The notes below the pieces were generated by a model. It saw only the letters and a list, made by a program, of their open reading frames with translations. It ran no database searches and was not told the DNA's origin. The translations under genes were made by a program, and so were the position numbers. Shown here piece after piece: positions 35,662-44,342 of a stretch of 64,000 nt of DNA (the first letter of the stretch is position 1; each line of letters starts with the position of its first letter). Source of the stretch: Elioraea thermophila (ex Habib et al. 2022) (GTDB lineage Bacteria; Pseudomonadota; Alphaproteobacteria; Acetobacterales; Acetobacteraceae); assembly GCF_003336755.1 (NCBI RefSeq), contig NZ_QMDI01000002.1, positions 248,001-312,000 of the forward strand, in the 5' to 3' direction.

Positions 35662-36723
35662 GTGCCCGCCGATCGGGCCCGTCTGCTCATTCGGCAGGCG
35701 GCGACCTTCGCGCTGGCGGCGGGCGGGGGCTGGGTGGCGGCACGGCTTGGCGTGCCGCTCGCCTGGATGGTGGGGGCGATGGTGGCGGTGGTGGCCGCCG
35801 CCCTGGCCGGAGCCCGCGTCGCGGCCCCCGAGGTGGTGCGTCCCGCCGGGCTGATCGTGCTCGGCACGGGGCTCGGCCAGGGCTTCACCCCACCCGTGCT
35901 CGCGGCCCTCGCGGTGTCCCTCCCCGCCATGGTGGCGGCGGGCATCGGCACCATCCTCGCCGGGGCGCTGGCGTCGCGCGCCACCGCCCGCATCGGCGCG
36001 ATCGATGCGCACACGGCGTACTACGCCTCCGTGCCGGGCGGGGTGGTGGTGATGGCGGTGCTCGCCGCGCGGGCGGGGCTCTCGGTCGGCATCGTCACGC
36101 TCACCCAGACGCTACGCATGATGCTGGTGGTGCTGCTCTATCCGCCGCTCGTCGTCGCCGTGGTCGAGCGCGGGCGCGACGCGTTCAGCCTGCCTGCGCT
36201 TGCCGTCGTCTGGCCGCTCCTGCCCGTCCTGCTTGCGGCTGCCACCTTCGGCGCCCTCCTCTTGCGACGCGTGGGGCTCGCCAATCCTTGGATGATGGGG
36301 CCGGTGCTCGTTTCGCTCGGCCTTGCGGTCGCGGGAGAGCCGCTGTCAGGGTTGCCGCCTGCGCTGGTCGATCTCGCCCAGCTCCTGCTCGGCTGGACGC
36401 TGGGCACGCGGCTCGAGCGGGGCGTGGTGCTGCGCGCGCCCCGTCTTGCGCTCGCCGCCGTGGTGTCGATGGCGATCGTTGCGGTGCTGTGCCTTCTGCT
36501 CGCGCTCGCCATCGTCGCGGTCTGGCGGCTTCCCTTTCCGGCGGTGCTGCTCGGCACCGCGCCGGGCGGAATGCCGGAGCTCGCGATCACCGCCAAGGTG
36601 CTCGATCTCGGCGCGCCGCTGGTGCTGGGCTTTCACCTCGTGCGTGTCCTGTTGTGCACGTTGCTCGTGCCCCCCGTATGGCGTCTCTACGATCGTGCAA
36701 CGAGGGGAAGCGGGAGGGCCTGA
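35662..36723 (+). CDS. AbrB family membrane protein (COG3180)
   Basis: A 353-aa polytopic membrane protein of the AbrB/putative ammonia monooxygenase regulator family, with about ten helices in two repeats. Both repeats start with a glycine-rich membrane motif (LGVPLAWMVGAMVAVV near residue 30 and VGLANPWMMGPVLVSL near 205) and contain SVPGGVVVMAVLAA near 120 and TAPGGMPELAITAKV near 300. Members are predicted transporters; the ammonia monooxygenase label in databases is not supported. The start is GTG at 35662, 2 bases after the RAM-domain stop; the longer open frame upstream belongs to another frame. Confidence 0.88.
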   Translation: MPADRARLLIRQAATFALAAGGGWVAARLGVPLAWMVGAMVAVVAAALAGARVAAPEVVRPAGLIVLGTGLGQGFTPPVLAALAVSLPAMVAAGIGTILAGALASRATARIGAIDAHTAYYASVPGGVVVMAVLAARAGLSVGIVTLTQTLRMMLVVLLYPPLVVAVVERGRDAFSLPALAVVWPLLPVLLAAATFGALLLRRVGLANPWMMGPVLVSLGLAVAGEPLSGLPPALVDLAQLLLGWTLGTRLERGVVLRAPRLALAAVVSMAIVAVLCLLLALAIVAVWRLPFPAVLLGTAPGGMPELAITAKVLDLGAPLVLGFHLVRVLLCTLLVPPVWRLYDRATRGSGRA

Positions 36724-36732
36724 ACGGCGGGC

Positions 36733-37569
36733 TCAGTCGCAGGTGAGGAACGCCTGGGCGGCGGCGAACAGGGGACTCGCCGGCTCGGCCCAGGCGTCCT
36801 GCGCCGTGAAGTGGTTGCGGCCTGGCAGTTCGAGCGAGGCGGCAACCGCCCCGCGCTCTCCCCAGGCAGCGGCGAAGTCGCGCGACTGGCGTCGGAACTC
36901 CCCGCTCTCCGCCCCCCCGACCGCCGCCAGCAGCCGGGTGCCGGCGGGTGGGGAAAGCAGGATGGGCGAAAGCCGTGTCGCCTCGGCGAGATCGAGGCCC
37001 AAGGCGCGGTTGTGCGTGGTGCCGAGCAGAGGGGCGAGATCGAACAGGCCCGAGGAGGGCAGCACGGCGCGGAAGCGAAGGTCGGCCACACCACGCTCCG
37101 ACCAGTCGGCCGCCGCCAGCATGGCCGCGAGATGCCCGCCGGCGGAATGCCCACCGACCGCCCAGCGCCGCGACAGCCCGACCGCCGAAGCCTCGCGCCA
37201 GAGAAGCGCGACGGCAGACCGGACATCGTTCACCAGCGCGGAGAGCGTCACCTCCGGGCAGAGCGGGTAGCCGGGCAGGGCGACCGCCACGCCGCGCGCA
37301 AGCCAAGGTGCCGCGATCCAAGCGAACTCGCGCCGATGCCGCCGCTGCCAATAGCCGCCATGGATCCAGATCAGCACCGGCGGATCGGACACACCCGCGG
37401 GCCGGTAGAGGTCGATCGCGCGTCGTTCGCCCTCGCCATAGGGCACGACCGTCGGCGGGTGCTGCGCGAGCGCCCGCACCATGCGATCGGCCCAACCGGC
37501 CTCGATCGCCGGATAGTCGGGCACCGCGGCGACGGTGGCGTATTCGCGCTCGAGCCAACCGGACATCAT
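36733..37569 (-). CDS. alpha/beta hydrolase, esterase/arylformamidase-like
   Basis: A 278-aa alpha/beta hydrolase. The oxyanion-hole motif WIHGGYWQ is at about residues 68-75, the nucleophile elbow GGHSAGGH near 139-146, and a C-terminal histidine in RNHFTAQDAW. The HGGYW form is characteristic of the bacterial arylformamidase (KynB2)-like and esterase D-type clade, which hydrolyses formamides or small esters. Two ATGs (37564-37569) are adjacent. It is 24 bases after livF and likely co-transcribed with the liv operon and the amidase, consistent with a role in amide use. It converges on the AbrB gene. Confidence 0.85.
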   Translation of the reverse strand: MMSGWLEREYATVAAVPDYPAIEAGWADRMVRALAQHPPTVVPYGEGERRAIDLYRPAGVSDPPVLIWIHGGYWQRRHRREFAWIAAPWLARGVAVALPGYPLCPEVTLSALVNDVRSAVALLWREASAVGLSRRWAVGGHSAGGHLAAMLAAADWSERGVADLRFRAVLPSSGLFDLAPLLGTTHNRALGLDLAEATRLSPILLSPPAGTRLLAAVGGAESGEFRRQSRDFAAAWGERGAVAASLELPGRNHFTAQDAWAEPASPLFAAAQAFLTCD

Positions 37570-37593
37570 CGACGGCCCCGTCCCCTCCCCCTT

Positions 37594-38277
37594 TCACACC
37601 CCGAGCATGCCATGCAGCAGGCCCGCGTCGGCGAGCAGCGAGCCGCCATCGCCGACCCAAACCACGCGGCCCTTCTGCAACACGACGAACCGATCCGCGA
37701 GGGAAGCGAGCGCCGAAACGTCCTTGTCGACGACGAGGATGGAGAGCCCCTCCGCCTTCAGCCGCCCGAGCACCGACCAAATCTCGGCACGCACGAGGGG
37801 GGCGAGGCCCTCCGTCGCCTCGTCCAGGATCAACAGCCGCGGGTTGGTCAGCAGCGCCCGCCCGATCGCGAGCATCTGCTGCTCGCCACCCGACAGCGTG
37901 CGCGCCGGTTGGCGCTCGCGCTCCGCCAGACGGGGGAAGAGCGCGAACACGCGGTCGAGGTTCCAGGCTCCCGGCCGGGCGGTGGCGATCAGGTTCTCGC
38001 GCACGGTGAGCGTGGGGAACACCTGCCGCCCCTCGGGCACGAGGCCGATGCCCCGCCGGGCGATGCGATGCGGGGAAGCCTGGGCGATCGCCTCGCCCGC
38101 GAAGCGGATCGTTCCCGATCGCTCGACCAGGCCGAGGATCGCGCGGATGGTCGTGGTCTTGCCCATGCCATTGCGCCCGGCGAGCGCCACCACCTCGCCC
38201 TCGCCGACGCGAAGCGAGACGTCGAACAAGGCCGGGCTCGCCCCGTAGCGGGCGGACACGCCCTCGAGCTCAAGCAT
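37594..38277 (-). CDS. livF: branched-chain-type ABC ATPase, LivF family
   Basis: Second ATPase (227 aa) of a HAAT-type ABC importer. Walker A GRNGMGKTTTIR is at about residues 35-46, the signature LSGGEQQMLAIGRAL near 127-141 and Walker B LLILDEATEGL. The switch position, which in LivF proteins reads EQN rather than an H-loop, is DKD here. The ATG at 38275-38277 overlaps the LivG stop by 8 bases. The symbol reflects family; in this setting the cargo may be an amide or urea-like compound rather than leucine. Confidence 0.92.
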   Translation of the reverse strand: MLELEGVSARYGASPALFDVSLRVGEGEVVALAGRNGMGKTTTIRAILGLVERSGTIRFAGEAIAQASPHRIARRGIGLVPEGRQVFPTLTVRENLIATARPGAWNLDRVFALFPRLAERERQPARTLSGGEQQMLAIGRALLTNPRLLILDEATEGLAPLVRAEIWSVLGRLKAEGLSILVVDKDVSALASLADRFVVLQKGRVVWVGDGGSLLADAGLLHGMLGV

Positions 38278-39037
38278 CGACCATCTCGCCCAAATACGCC
38301 TCGCGCACCGTGCGATCGGCACGGATGTCCTCCGGCAGGCCGGAGGCGATGACCCGGCCCTCGGCGAGCACGGTAATGCGGTCGGCAAGACGAAACACCG
38401 TATCCATGTCGTGCTCGACGAGCAGCATCGCGAACCGGCCCTTCAGCGCGGCGAGGCGGTTGGCCAGCGCCTCCGTCTCGCTCGGGCCGAGCCCTGCCGC
38501 CGGCTCGTCGAGCAGGAGCACGCGCGGGCGGGAGGCCAACACCACGGCAAGCTCAAGCTGGCGCCGCTCACCGTGGCTCAGCGTCGCGGCGGGAAGGTCG
38601 GCGCGGTCGATCAGTCCGGCGGAGACGAGGGCGGCATCGACATGAGCGGCGAGCTGCGACAGGCGCTCGGCGCGGCGGAGGAAGTGGAACGGGCCTGCAA
38701 AACGCGGCTGGACCGCAAGCAGGACATTCCGGCGGACCGAGAACTCGAGGCAGAGCTCGGCGATCTGAAACGTGCGCCCAAGCCCCCGCCGTGCCCGCGC
38801 CGCAGGATCGAGCCGGCCGACATCCTCCCCACCCAGGAGCACGGTGCCAGCGTCGGGCACGAGCTCGCCGGCGATCAGGCCGATCAGCGTGCTCTTGCCC
38901 GCTCCGTTCGGCCCGATCACGGCATGACATTCGCCGGGCAAGAGATCGAGCGACACCTCCGACACCGCGACCAGCGAGCCGAAGCGTCGCGTCAGGCCCC
39001 GGGCCTCCAGCACGGGCTCACCCGGGGTACGCAGCAC
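38270..39037 (-). CDS. livG: branched-chain-type ABC ATPase, LivG family
   Basis: First ATPase (255 aa) of the HAAT importer. It has Walker A GPNGAGKSTLIG at about residues 42-53 and the LivG-type FQIAELCLEFSV (Q-loop) near 90. The signature is ATLSHGERRQLELAVVL near 150, with H in place of the second G, as is common in this subfamily. Walker B VLLLDEPAAGL and VEHDMDTVFRLADR follow. The start is GTG (39035-39037), overlapping the livM stop by 20 bases. The following gene is livF. Confidence 0.92.
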   Translation of the reverse strand: MLRTPGEPVLEARGLTRRFGSLVAVSEVSLDLLPGECHAVIGPNGAGKSTLIGLIAGELVPDAGTVLLGGEDVGRLDPAARARRGLGRTFQIAELCLEFSVRRNVLLAVQPRFAGPFHFLRRAERLSQLAAHVDAALVSAGLIDRADLPAATLSHGERRQLELAVVLASRPRVLLLDEPAAGLGPSETEALANRLAALKGRFAMLLVEHDMDTVFRLADRITVLAEGRVIASGLPEDIRADRTVREAYLGEMVDA

Positions 39038-40025
39038 CGATCACCTGCCCCCAGATGCCGCGACGGAACAGGAGCACGCAGAGAAGAAGGATAGGCCCCA
39101 GCACGAGCATCCAGTGCTCCGTCAGCGCGGACAATTCCTCCTCCAACGCAAGCAGGGTGAAGGCCCCGACCACAGGGCCGATCAAGGTGCCCTGCCCACC
39201 CAGCACCACCATGATGATCAGTTCGCCCGATCGCTGCCAGGAGAGGAGATCCGGCGAGACGAACATCGCGACGTCGGCGAGCAGGGCGCCGGCGAGCCCC
39301 GTACAGGCGCCCGACGCGGTGAAGGCGAGCAGCCGGATGGCATAGACGGGATAACCGAGCGCCAGGAGCCGCCGCTCGTTCTGCCGCGCGCCGCGCAGCG
39401 CAAGCCCGTACCGGGCCTCCATGGCACGGCGTGCCGCCAGAAGGAACAGCACGAGGAGCACGAGCGCGATCCAGTAGCGCGGCGCATCCCCTCGCACGGG
39501 GAGCCCCGCCAATCGCCAACGCGCGGACAGCATCAGCCCGTCCGTGCCGCCGTATTCCGGCACGGCGAGCACCAGGAAATAGACCAACTGCGCGAAGGCG
39601 AGCGTGATCATGATGAAGTGCACGCCGCGCGTGCGCAGCGAGATGGCACCGATCAGGAAGGCGAGGATGCCGGCGACTGCCGCCGCCGCAGGCAGGATGA
39701 CCAGCGCCTCGGTCGAGCCTGGAACCATGATCGGCCACGCAAGCACGGGCGTGCCACGGCTCGCGTGCTGGAGGAGAGCACCCGCGACATAGGCGCCGGT
39801 ACCGAGGAACGCGCCGTGGCCGAAACTGACGAGACCACCATAGCCGAGCACGAGATCGAGCGCGGCCGCCGCGAGCCCGTAGGCGAGCATGCGCGTGAGC
39901 GTGGGCAGGAGATAATCGGCCTGCAGATGCTCGAGCACGGGCGGTGCCGCGGCAAGCAGGCACAGCCCGCACAGCGCGACGACGCCGTCCAACCCGACGC
40001 GAGCCGTCGCCTGAGCCTCAGCCAT
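39018..40025 (-). CDS. livM: branched-chain-type ABC permease, LivM family
   Basis: A 335-aa inner-membrane permease with about nine helices. The LivM hallmark GYGGLVSFGHGAFLGTGAYV lies at about residues 60-79. The EAA-like coupling region is LRGARQNERRLLALGY, and the distal helices include VVLGGQGTLIGPVVGAF. The ATG at 40023-40025 is chosen over a GTG 18 bases upstream; it overlaps the livH stop by 8 bases. It pairs with LivH as the transmembrane channel. Confidence 0.92.
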   Translation of the reverse strand: MAEAQATARVGLDGVVALCGLCLLAAAPPVLEHLQADYLLPTLTRMLAYGLAAAALDLVLGYGGLVSFGHGAFLGTGAYVAGALLQHASRGTPVLAWPIMVPGSTEALVILPAAAAVAGILAFLIGAISLRTRGVHFIMITLAFAQLVYFLVLAVPEYGGTDGLMLSARWRLAGLPVRGDAPRYWIALVLLVLFLLAARRAMEARYGLALRGARQNERRLLALGYPVYAIRLLAFTASGACTGLAGALLADVAMFVSPDLLSWQRSGELIIMVVLGGQGTLIGPVVGAFTLLALEEELSALTEHWMLVLGPILLLCVLLFRRGIWGQVIGAAYPG

Positions 40026-40938
40026 GGGCGGGGAAGAGCCCACGCGGGCGAACCGCGAGCACCACGGCCATGAGCAGATAGACCGCCACGGAACCGAGAT
40101 TCGCCGCCACCTGGTCGGCTGCCGCAGGCGGCAGAAGGTCGCGCATCAGCGAGGGCAGAAGGGCGCGCGACATCGTATCGGTGAGCCCGACCAGAAGCGC
40201 GGCGAGAAACGCGCCCCGGACGGAGCCAAGCCCGCCGATGACGACGACGACGAAGGCGAGGATCAGGATCTGTTCGCCCATGCCGACCTGGACGGCGAGG
40301 ATGGGGCCCGCCATTGCCCCGGCCAGCCCGGCGAGCGCCCCGCCGATCGCGAACACGAAGGCGAACAGCACCTCGATGTTCACGCCGAGCGCCTGGACCA
40401 TGCAGCGATGGGTGGTGCCGGCGCGGATCAACATGCCAAGCCGCGTCCGTCCGATCAGCCACCACAGGAACAGGGCGGCGAGAAGACCCACGGCGATGAT
40501 GACGAGCCGGTAGGCGGGGTACGGCACGCCGGGCAGGAGCTCGACGCTGCCGGCGAGAGCGGGCGGAGGAGCGGCAAAGATCGGTTGCGGCCCGAACAGG
40601 ATCTTCACCGTCTCGTTCGCGATCAGGATCACGGCGAAGGTGGCGAGCACCTGATCGAGATGCGCCCGCGCGTACAGACGACGGATCAAAGCCAGTTCGA
40701 GCACAAGGGCGAACGCGGCGCCGACCGCGATGCCGGCGAGCACGCCAGCGGCGAAGGATCCCGTTCGTGCCGTGACCGCGGCGGAGGCGAAGGCACCGGC
40801 CATGTAGAGCGAGCCGTGCGCGAGGTTGATCACGTCCATCACGCCGAAGATCAGCGTCAGGCCTGCGGCGAGAAGGAACAGCATCACCCCGAGCGTGAGC
40901 CCGTTCAGAGTCTGTTCGAGCAGGAGGGAGGGATCCAT
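40018..40938 (-). CDS. livH: branched-chain-type ABC permease, LivH family
   Basis: A 306-aa permease. It begins LLEQTLNGLTLGVMLFLLAA with GLTLIFGVMDVINLAHGSLY (the LivH signature) at about residues 26-45, and AGTTHRCMVQALGVN as the EAA-like loop. Hydrophobic helices with VIGGLGSVRGAFLAAL follow. The normal length is about 300. It is encoded 92 bases after the binding protein, the largest gap inside this operon, and overlaps livM by 8 bases. Confidence 0.93.
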   Translation of the reverse strand: MDPSLLLEQTLNGLTLGVMLFLLAAGLTLIFGVMDVINLAHGSLYMAGAFASAAVTARTGSFAAGVLAGIAVGAAFALVLELALIRRLYARAHLDQVLATFAVILIANETVKILFGPQPIFAAPPPALAGSVELLPGVPYPAYRLVIIAVGLLAALFLWWLIGRTRLGMLIRAGTTHRCMVQALGVNIEVLFAFVFAIGGALAGLAGAMAGPILAVQVGMGEQILILAFVVVVIGGLGSVRGAFLAALLVGLTDTMSRALLPSLMRDLLPPAAADQVAANLGSVAVYLLMAVVLAVRPRGLFPAHG

Positions 40939-41030
40939 CGCGAGCGGAGGGAAGGCGCGCGGTCAACGGCAATCGGAGGGCAATCAACACCCCCGCGCGG
41001 GTGAAGCGGACCCGTGCGGTCGGTCCCGCC

Positions 41031-42215
41031 TCAGCCCAGCCGGCACAGCGCGGCGTAGGCGTCCTGGTGGTTCTCGAAAGCGACCCCGATGGTGCGATTG
41101 ACGATGCGCCCCTGGCCGTCGCGCACGACCTCGCGCATGTAGATGGTCTGGATCGGATGGTTGTTGTTGCCGAAGCGGAACGCCCCGCGCACGGAGGCGA
41201 AGTCGGCCCGCTTCAGCGCGGCGGCGAACGCCGCGCGGTCGGACACGTCGCCCCGTGTGGCGGCGAGTGCGGAGCCGATCAGATTCGCCGCATCGTAGCC
41301 TTGGCTCGCATAGAGGCTCGGCAGTCGCCCATACTCGCGCTCGAAGGTCTCGACGAAGGTCCGGTTGGCCGGATTGGGCAGATCGAGCGCCCACTGCGCG
41401 GCGTTGAAGCAGCCGAGCGCATCCTCGCCCACGGCCGGAAACACGTCCTGATCGAAGGAGAAGCCCGGGCCATAGAGCGGGATACGACCGCGCAGGCCGG
41501 CCGCGGCGTACTGCTTGATGAAGTTGATCCCCAGACCACCGGGCAGGAAGATGTAGACGGCCTCGGGGGAGGCGTTGCGGATGGTGGCGAGTTCCGCCGC
41601 GTAGTCGAGCTGATCGAGCCGCGTGTAGGTCTCGGAAACCACCTCGCCCTTGTAGAAGCGCTTGAAGCCCGTCAGCGCGTCGCGACCGGCGGGATAGTTC
41701 GGCGCCAAAATGAAGGCGCGCCGCACGCCCTGTTGCGTCATGTACTGGCCGACCGCCTCGTGCAGGTTGTCGTTCTGCCAGGCGACATTGAAGTAGTTGG
41801 CATGGCAGCCCTCGCCGGCGAGCTGGCTCGGGCCGGCATTGGCGCTGACATACGTCGCGGCGGGCAGCACGACGGGGGCAACCGCGAGCAGGACGTTGGA
41901 GAAGACGATCCCCGTCAACACCTGCACGCGCTCGCGCCGCACCATGCGTTCGGCGATGGCCCGGCCGTTCTCGGGACGCAGACCATCATCGGCGACGACG
42001 ACTTCGACCGCAACTCCGCCGAGCCGGCCGCCCGCGTTCTTCACCGCGAGGTTGAACCCGTCGCGGATGTCGGCGCCGAGCGCGGCCCCCGGTCCGGAGA
42101 GGGTGGTGATCATGCCGATCTTGACCGCCTCCGGCTGCGCGATCGCGGGGCGCGCGAGCCCCAGGGCCGGCAGGGCTGCCGTTGCGGCCAGGATGCTCCG
42201 TCTCGTCGTGCGCAT
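41031..42215 (-). CDS. livK: HAAT-type solute-binding protein, LivK family
   Basis: Periplasmic type I binding protein (394 aa). A Tat-like signal (RRSILAATAALPALGLARPA with the leading TTRRS) ends AIA near residue 26. The mature part begins VKIGMITTLSGPGAALGADI, followed by GGRLGGVAVEVVVADDG, typical of the leucine/amide-binding group. The late region SLYASQGYDAANLIGSAL is also conserved. The ATG at 42213-42215 directly precedes the signal. The ligand is not predictable, but adjacent amidase and hydrolase genes favour an amide, urea-like compound or aromatic amide. Confidence 0.92.
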   Translation of the reverse strand: MRTTRRSILAATAALPALGLARPAIAQPEAVKIGMITTLSGPGAALGADIRDGFNLAVKNAGGRLGGVAVEVVVADDGLRPENGRAIAERMVRRERVQVLTGIVFSNVLLAVAPVVLPAATYVSANAGPSQLAGEGCHANYFNVAWQNDNLHEAVGQYMTQQGVRRAFILAPNYPAGRDALTGFKRFYKGEVVSETYTRLDQLDYAAELATIRNASPEAVYIFLPGGLGINFIKQYAAAGLRGRIPLYGPGFSFDQDVFPAVGEDALGCFNAAQWALDLPNPANRTFVETFEREYGRLPSLYASQGYDAANLIGSALAATRGDVSDRAAFAAALKRADFASVRGAFRFGNNNHPIQTIYMREVVRDGQGRIVNRTIGVAFENHQDAYAALCRLG

Positions 42216-42289
42216 GATCGTCTCCCCTCCCCCAAGGCGACAGGCGTGTCGCGAGTGTAGGCGGCGGTCGTATGACGAGACCACCGGCC

Positions 42290-43786
42290 TCAGCTTCGCC
42301 CAACATGGGCCAGCATGTCGGCGCCCGGGCGATCTCGGATCGGCGGCATGGCGGCCAACGCGGCGAGATCGGGCAGCGGCCGACCGCAGCCCGGGATGCC
42401 GGCGAACGCCCGCTCCAGCGCGGCGGCGGCGGCGACCAGCGCAGCGTCGCCACGCCGTCGCCCCACCACCTGAAGGCCGAACGGCAGACCCCGCGAATCC
42501 GTCCCGCACGGCAGCACGACGGCGGGGTGCGCCGCCAGCGTCACCCCGTATGCAAGGGCAAGCCAGTGATAGTAGGAGCGAAGCCCCACGCCGTCGATCT
42601 CCATCGGCGCAAGCACCGTCCATGGCATCGGCTGCAGGGCCATCGCCGGCGACAGGATCAGATCGACCCGATCGAAGAACGCATGCACGCGTCGCGCGAT
42701 CGCGGTCTGCAGCGCGTGCGCGCGCGCATGGTCGGCCAGGCTGTAGCCGAGCCCCTCCTCGATGTTGGCGATCAGGTTGGGCCCCAGCATGTACGGCCGT
42801 GTGCGGTAGGTGGGCAGGTGACGCGCGAGCATCCCTTCCGCGCGCAGCACGGCGAAGGCCTCATCGGCCCCGCTCATGTCGGGGCTTGCTTCGATCACCG
42901 CGCCGAACAGGTGGCGAATGCGGTCGATGCGATCGCGGAACAGCCCGCGCACCTCGGCCGAAACCGGGGCGAAGCCGAAATCCTCCGTCACCGCCACGCG
43001 AAGCCCGGCGAGGTCGCACTCGGCGAGCGGGAAGAACGTGTCGGGATCGACCGGGGCGGCGAGCGGGTCGCGCGCGTCCTCCCCGCTCATCGCGGAGAGG
43101 AACAGCGCGAGGTCGGGCACGTTCCGCGCCATCGGCCCGAGCACCGGCAGGGGCGACCACCCGGAGCCTCGTTTTTCCGACGGAACGAGACCGGGGGTGG
43201 GGCGGAAGCCGACGATGCCGCACCAGGCTGCCGGGTTGCGCAGGCTGCCGCCGGTGTCGGAGCCGGTGGCGAGCGGCAGCATGCCGGTGGCGAGCGCGAC
43301 GGCGGACCCACCCGAGGAACCGGCGCAGGAGAGGGCCGGGTCGAACGGATTGCCGGTCGGCCCGTACACGGGATTGACGGTGTTGGCGCCGGCGCCGAAC
43401 TCGGGCGTATTGGTCTTGGCGAGCACGATCGCCCCGGCAGCGCGCAGCCGCGCCACCATGCCGCAATCCTCTTCCGGCACGAAGGTCTCGAACTGGCGGC
43501 TGCCGTAGGTGGTGCGCAGCCCCGCCGTCTCGTCGAGATCCTTCACCCCGATCACCAGCCCGGCGAGCGGGCCCAGCCGGTCGCCGCACCGTGCCGCCTG
43601 TTCGGCCGCCTTCGCTTCGGCCCGCGCGCGTTCGACATCCATCGCGACGATGGCGTTCACCGCCGGGTTGATCGCGGCGATGCGCGCGAGGCAGGCGTCC
43701 AAGAGCTCGACCGGACTGATCTCCCGCCGTCCGATCAGGCGCCTCAGTTCGAGCGCGGAGAGGTCACAGAGCGCGGAGTCGGTCAT
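42290..43786 (-). CDS. amidase, amidase-signature family
   Basis: A 498-aa serine amidase of the Ser-cisSer-Lys class that releases ammonia or an amine from amides. The catalytic lysine is in VIGVKDLDET at about residues 79-88. The glycine-rich signature CAGSSGGSAVALATG contains the cis-serine, and the nucleophile lies in ATGSDTGGSLRNPA near 177-190. The GatA role is improbable because no gatB/gatC is adjacent. It overlaps the macro-domain gene by 4 bases (ATGA) and precedes livK by 74 bases, so uptake and hydrolysis of an amide are probably coordinated. Confidence 0.93.
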   Translation of the reverse strand: MTDSALCDLSALELRRLIGRREISPVELLDACLARIAAINPAVNAIVAMDVERARAEAKAAEQAARCGDRLGPLAGLVIGVKDLDETAGLRTTYGSRQFETFVPEEDCGMVARLRAAGAIVLAKTNTPEFGAGANTVNPVYGPTGNPFDPALSCAGSSGGSAVALATGMLPLATGSDTGGSLRNPAAWCGIVGFRPTPGLVPSEKRGSGWSPLPVLGPMARNVPDLALFLSAMSGEDARDPLAAPVDPDTFFPLAECDLAGLRVAVTEDFGFAPVSAEVRGLFRDRIDRIRHLFGAVIEASPDMSGADEAFAVLRAEGMLARHLPTYRTRPYMLGPNLIANIEEGLGYSLADHARAHALQTAIARRVHAFFDRVDLILSPAMALQPMPWTVLAPMEIDGVGLRSYYHWLALAYGVTLAAHPAVVLPCGTDSRGLPFGLQVVGRRRGDAALVAAAAALERAFAGIPGCGRPLPDLAALAAMPPIRDRPGADMLAHVGRS

Positions 43787-44292
43787 GCGGTCTCTCCGAG
43801 GGCGCGGCGGTAGCGGGAAAACATCGGCTCGTCGAAACAGGCGAAGATGACGTCGAGGTCGTCGCCGTGCGCGGCGAGATCCTCGGGCACGGTTTCGACC
43901 GCGACCGCCGTCGCCTCATCCGGCGGATAGCCGAAGATGCCGGTGGAGATGGCCGGGAAGGCGATCCATCGTCCGCCCGCCTCGCGCAGCCGGGCAAGGC
44001 TCGCGCGGTAACAGGAGGCGAGATGGGCGGCTTCCCCCTGCCCTCCCCCGTGCCAGCGCGGGCCGACGGCATGGATGACGAACCGTGCCGGCAGGCGGAA
44101 CCCGGGCGTCAGCACCGCATCCCCCGTCGACACCGGAGCGAGCGGCCGGCAAGCCTCCCAGAGTTCGGGCCCCGCGGCGCGGTGGATCGCACCGCACACC
44201 CCCCCGCCCGGTGCGAGCGCCTCGTTCGCCGCATTGACGATCGCATCGACGGCAAGCTGCGTGATGTCGCCCTGCCAAGCGCGCATCGGCAT
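43783..44292 (-). CDS. macro-domain ADP-ribose hydrolase
   Basis: A 169-aa single macro domain of the MacroD/YmdB-like type. Its motifs are WQGDITQLAVDAIVNAANEA at residues 6-25, GGGVCGAIHRAAG at about 29-41 and FPAISTGIFGYPPDEA near 112-127. These bind ADP-ribose and, in homologues, remove ADP-ribose from proteins or deacetylate O-acetyl-ADP-ribose. Translational coupling (ATGA) to the amidase is unusual; no ADP-ribosyltransferase such as DarT is nearby. Two ATGs (44290-44292 and 44284-44286) are possible; the first is used. Confidence 0.9.
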   Translation of the reverse strand: MPMRAWQGDITQLAVDAIVNAANEALAPGGGVCGAIHRAAGPELWEACRPLAPVSTGDAVLTPGFRLPARFVIHAVGPRWHGGGQGEAAHLASCYRASLARLREAGGRWIAFPAISTGIFGYPPDEATAVAVETVPEDLAAHGDDLDVIFACFDEPMFSRYRRALGETA

Positions 44293-44342
44293 GGCGCACT
44301 AGCCCATGCCGAAAGCGGATGGTTCCGCGACCGTGACGTCGC

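Noticed and set aside
43783-44292. DarTG-type toxin-antitoxin (macro domain as DarG)
   Set aside because: No DarT ADP-ribosyltransferase gene is adjacent; the neighbour is an amidase.
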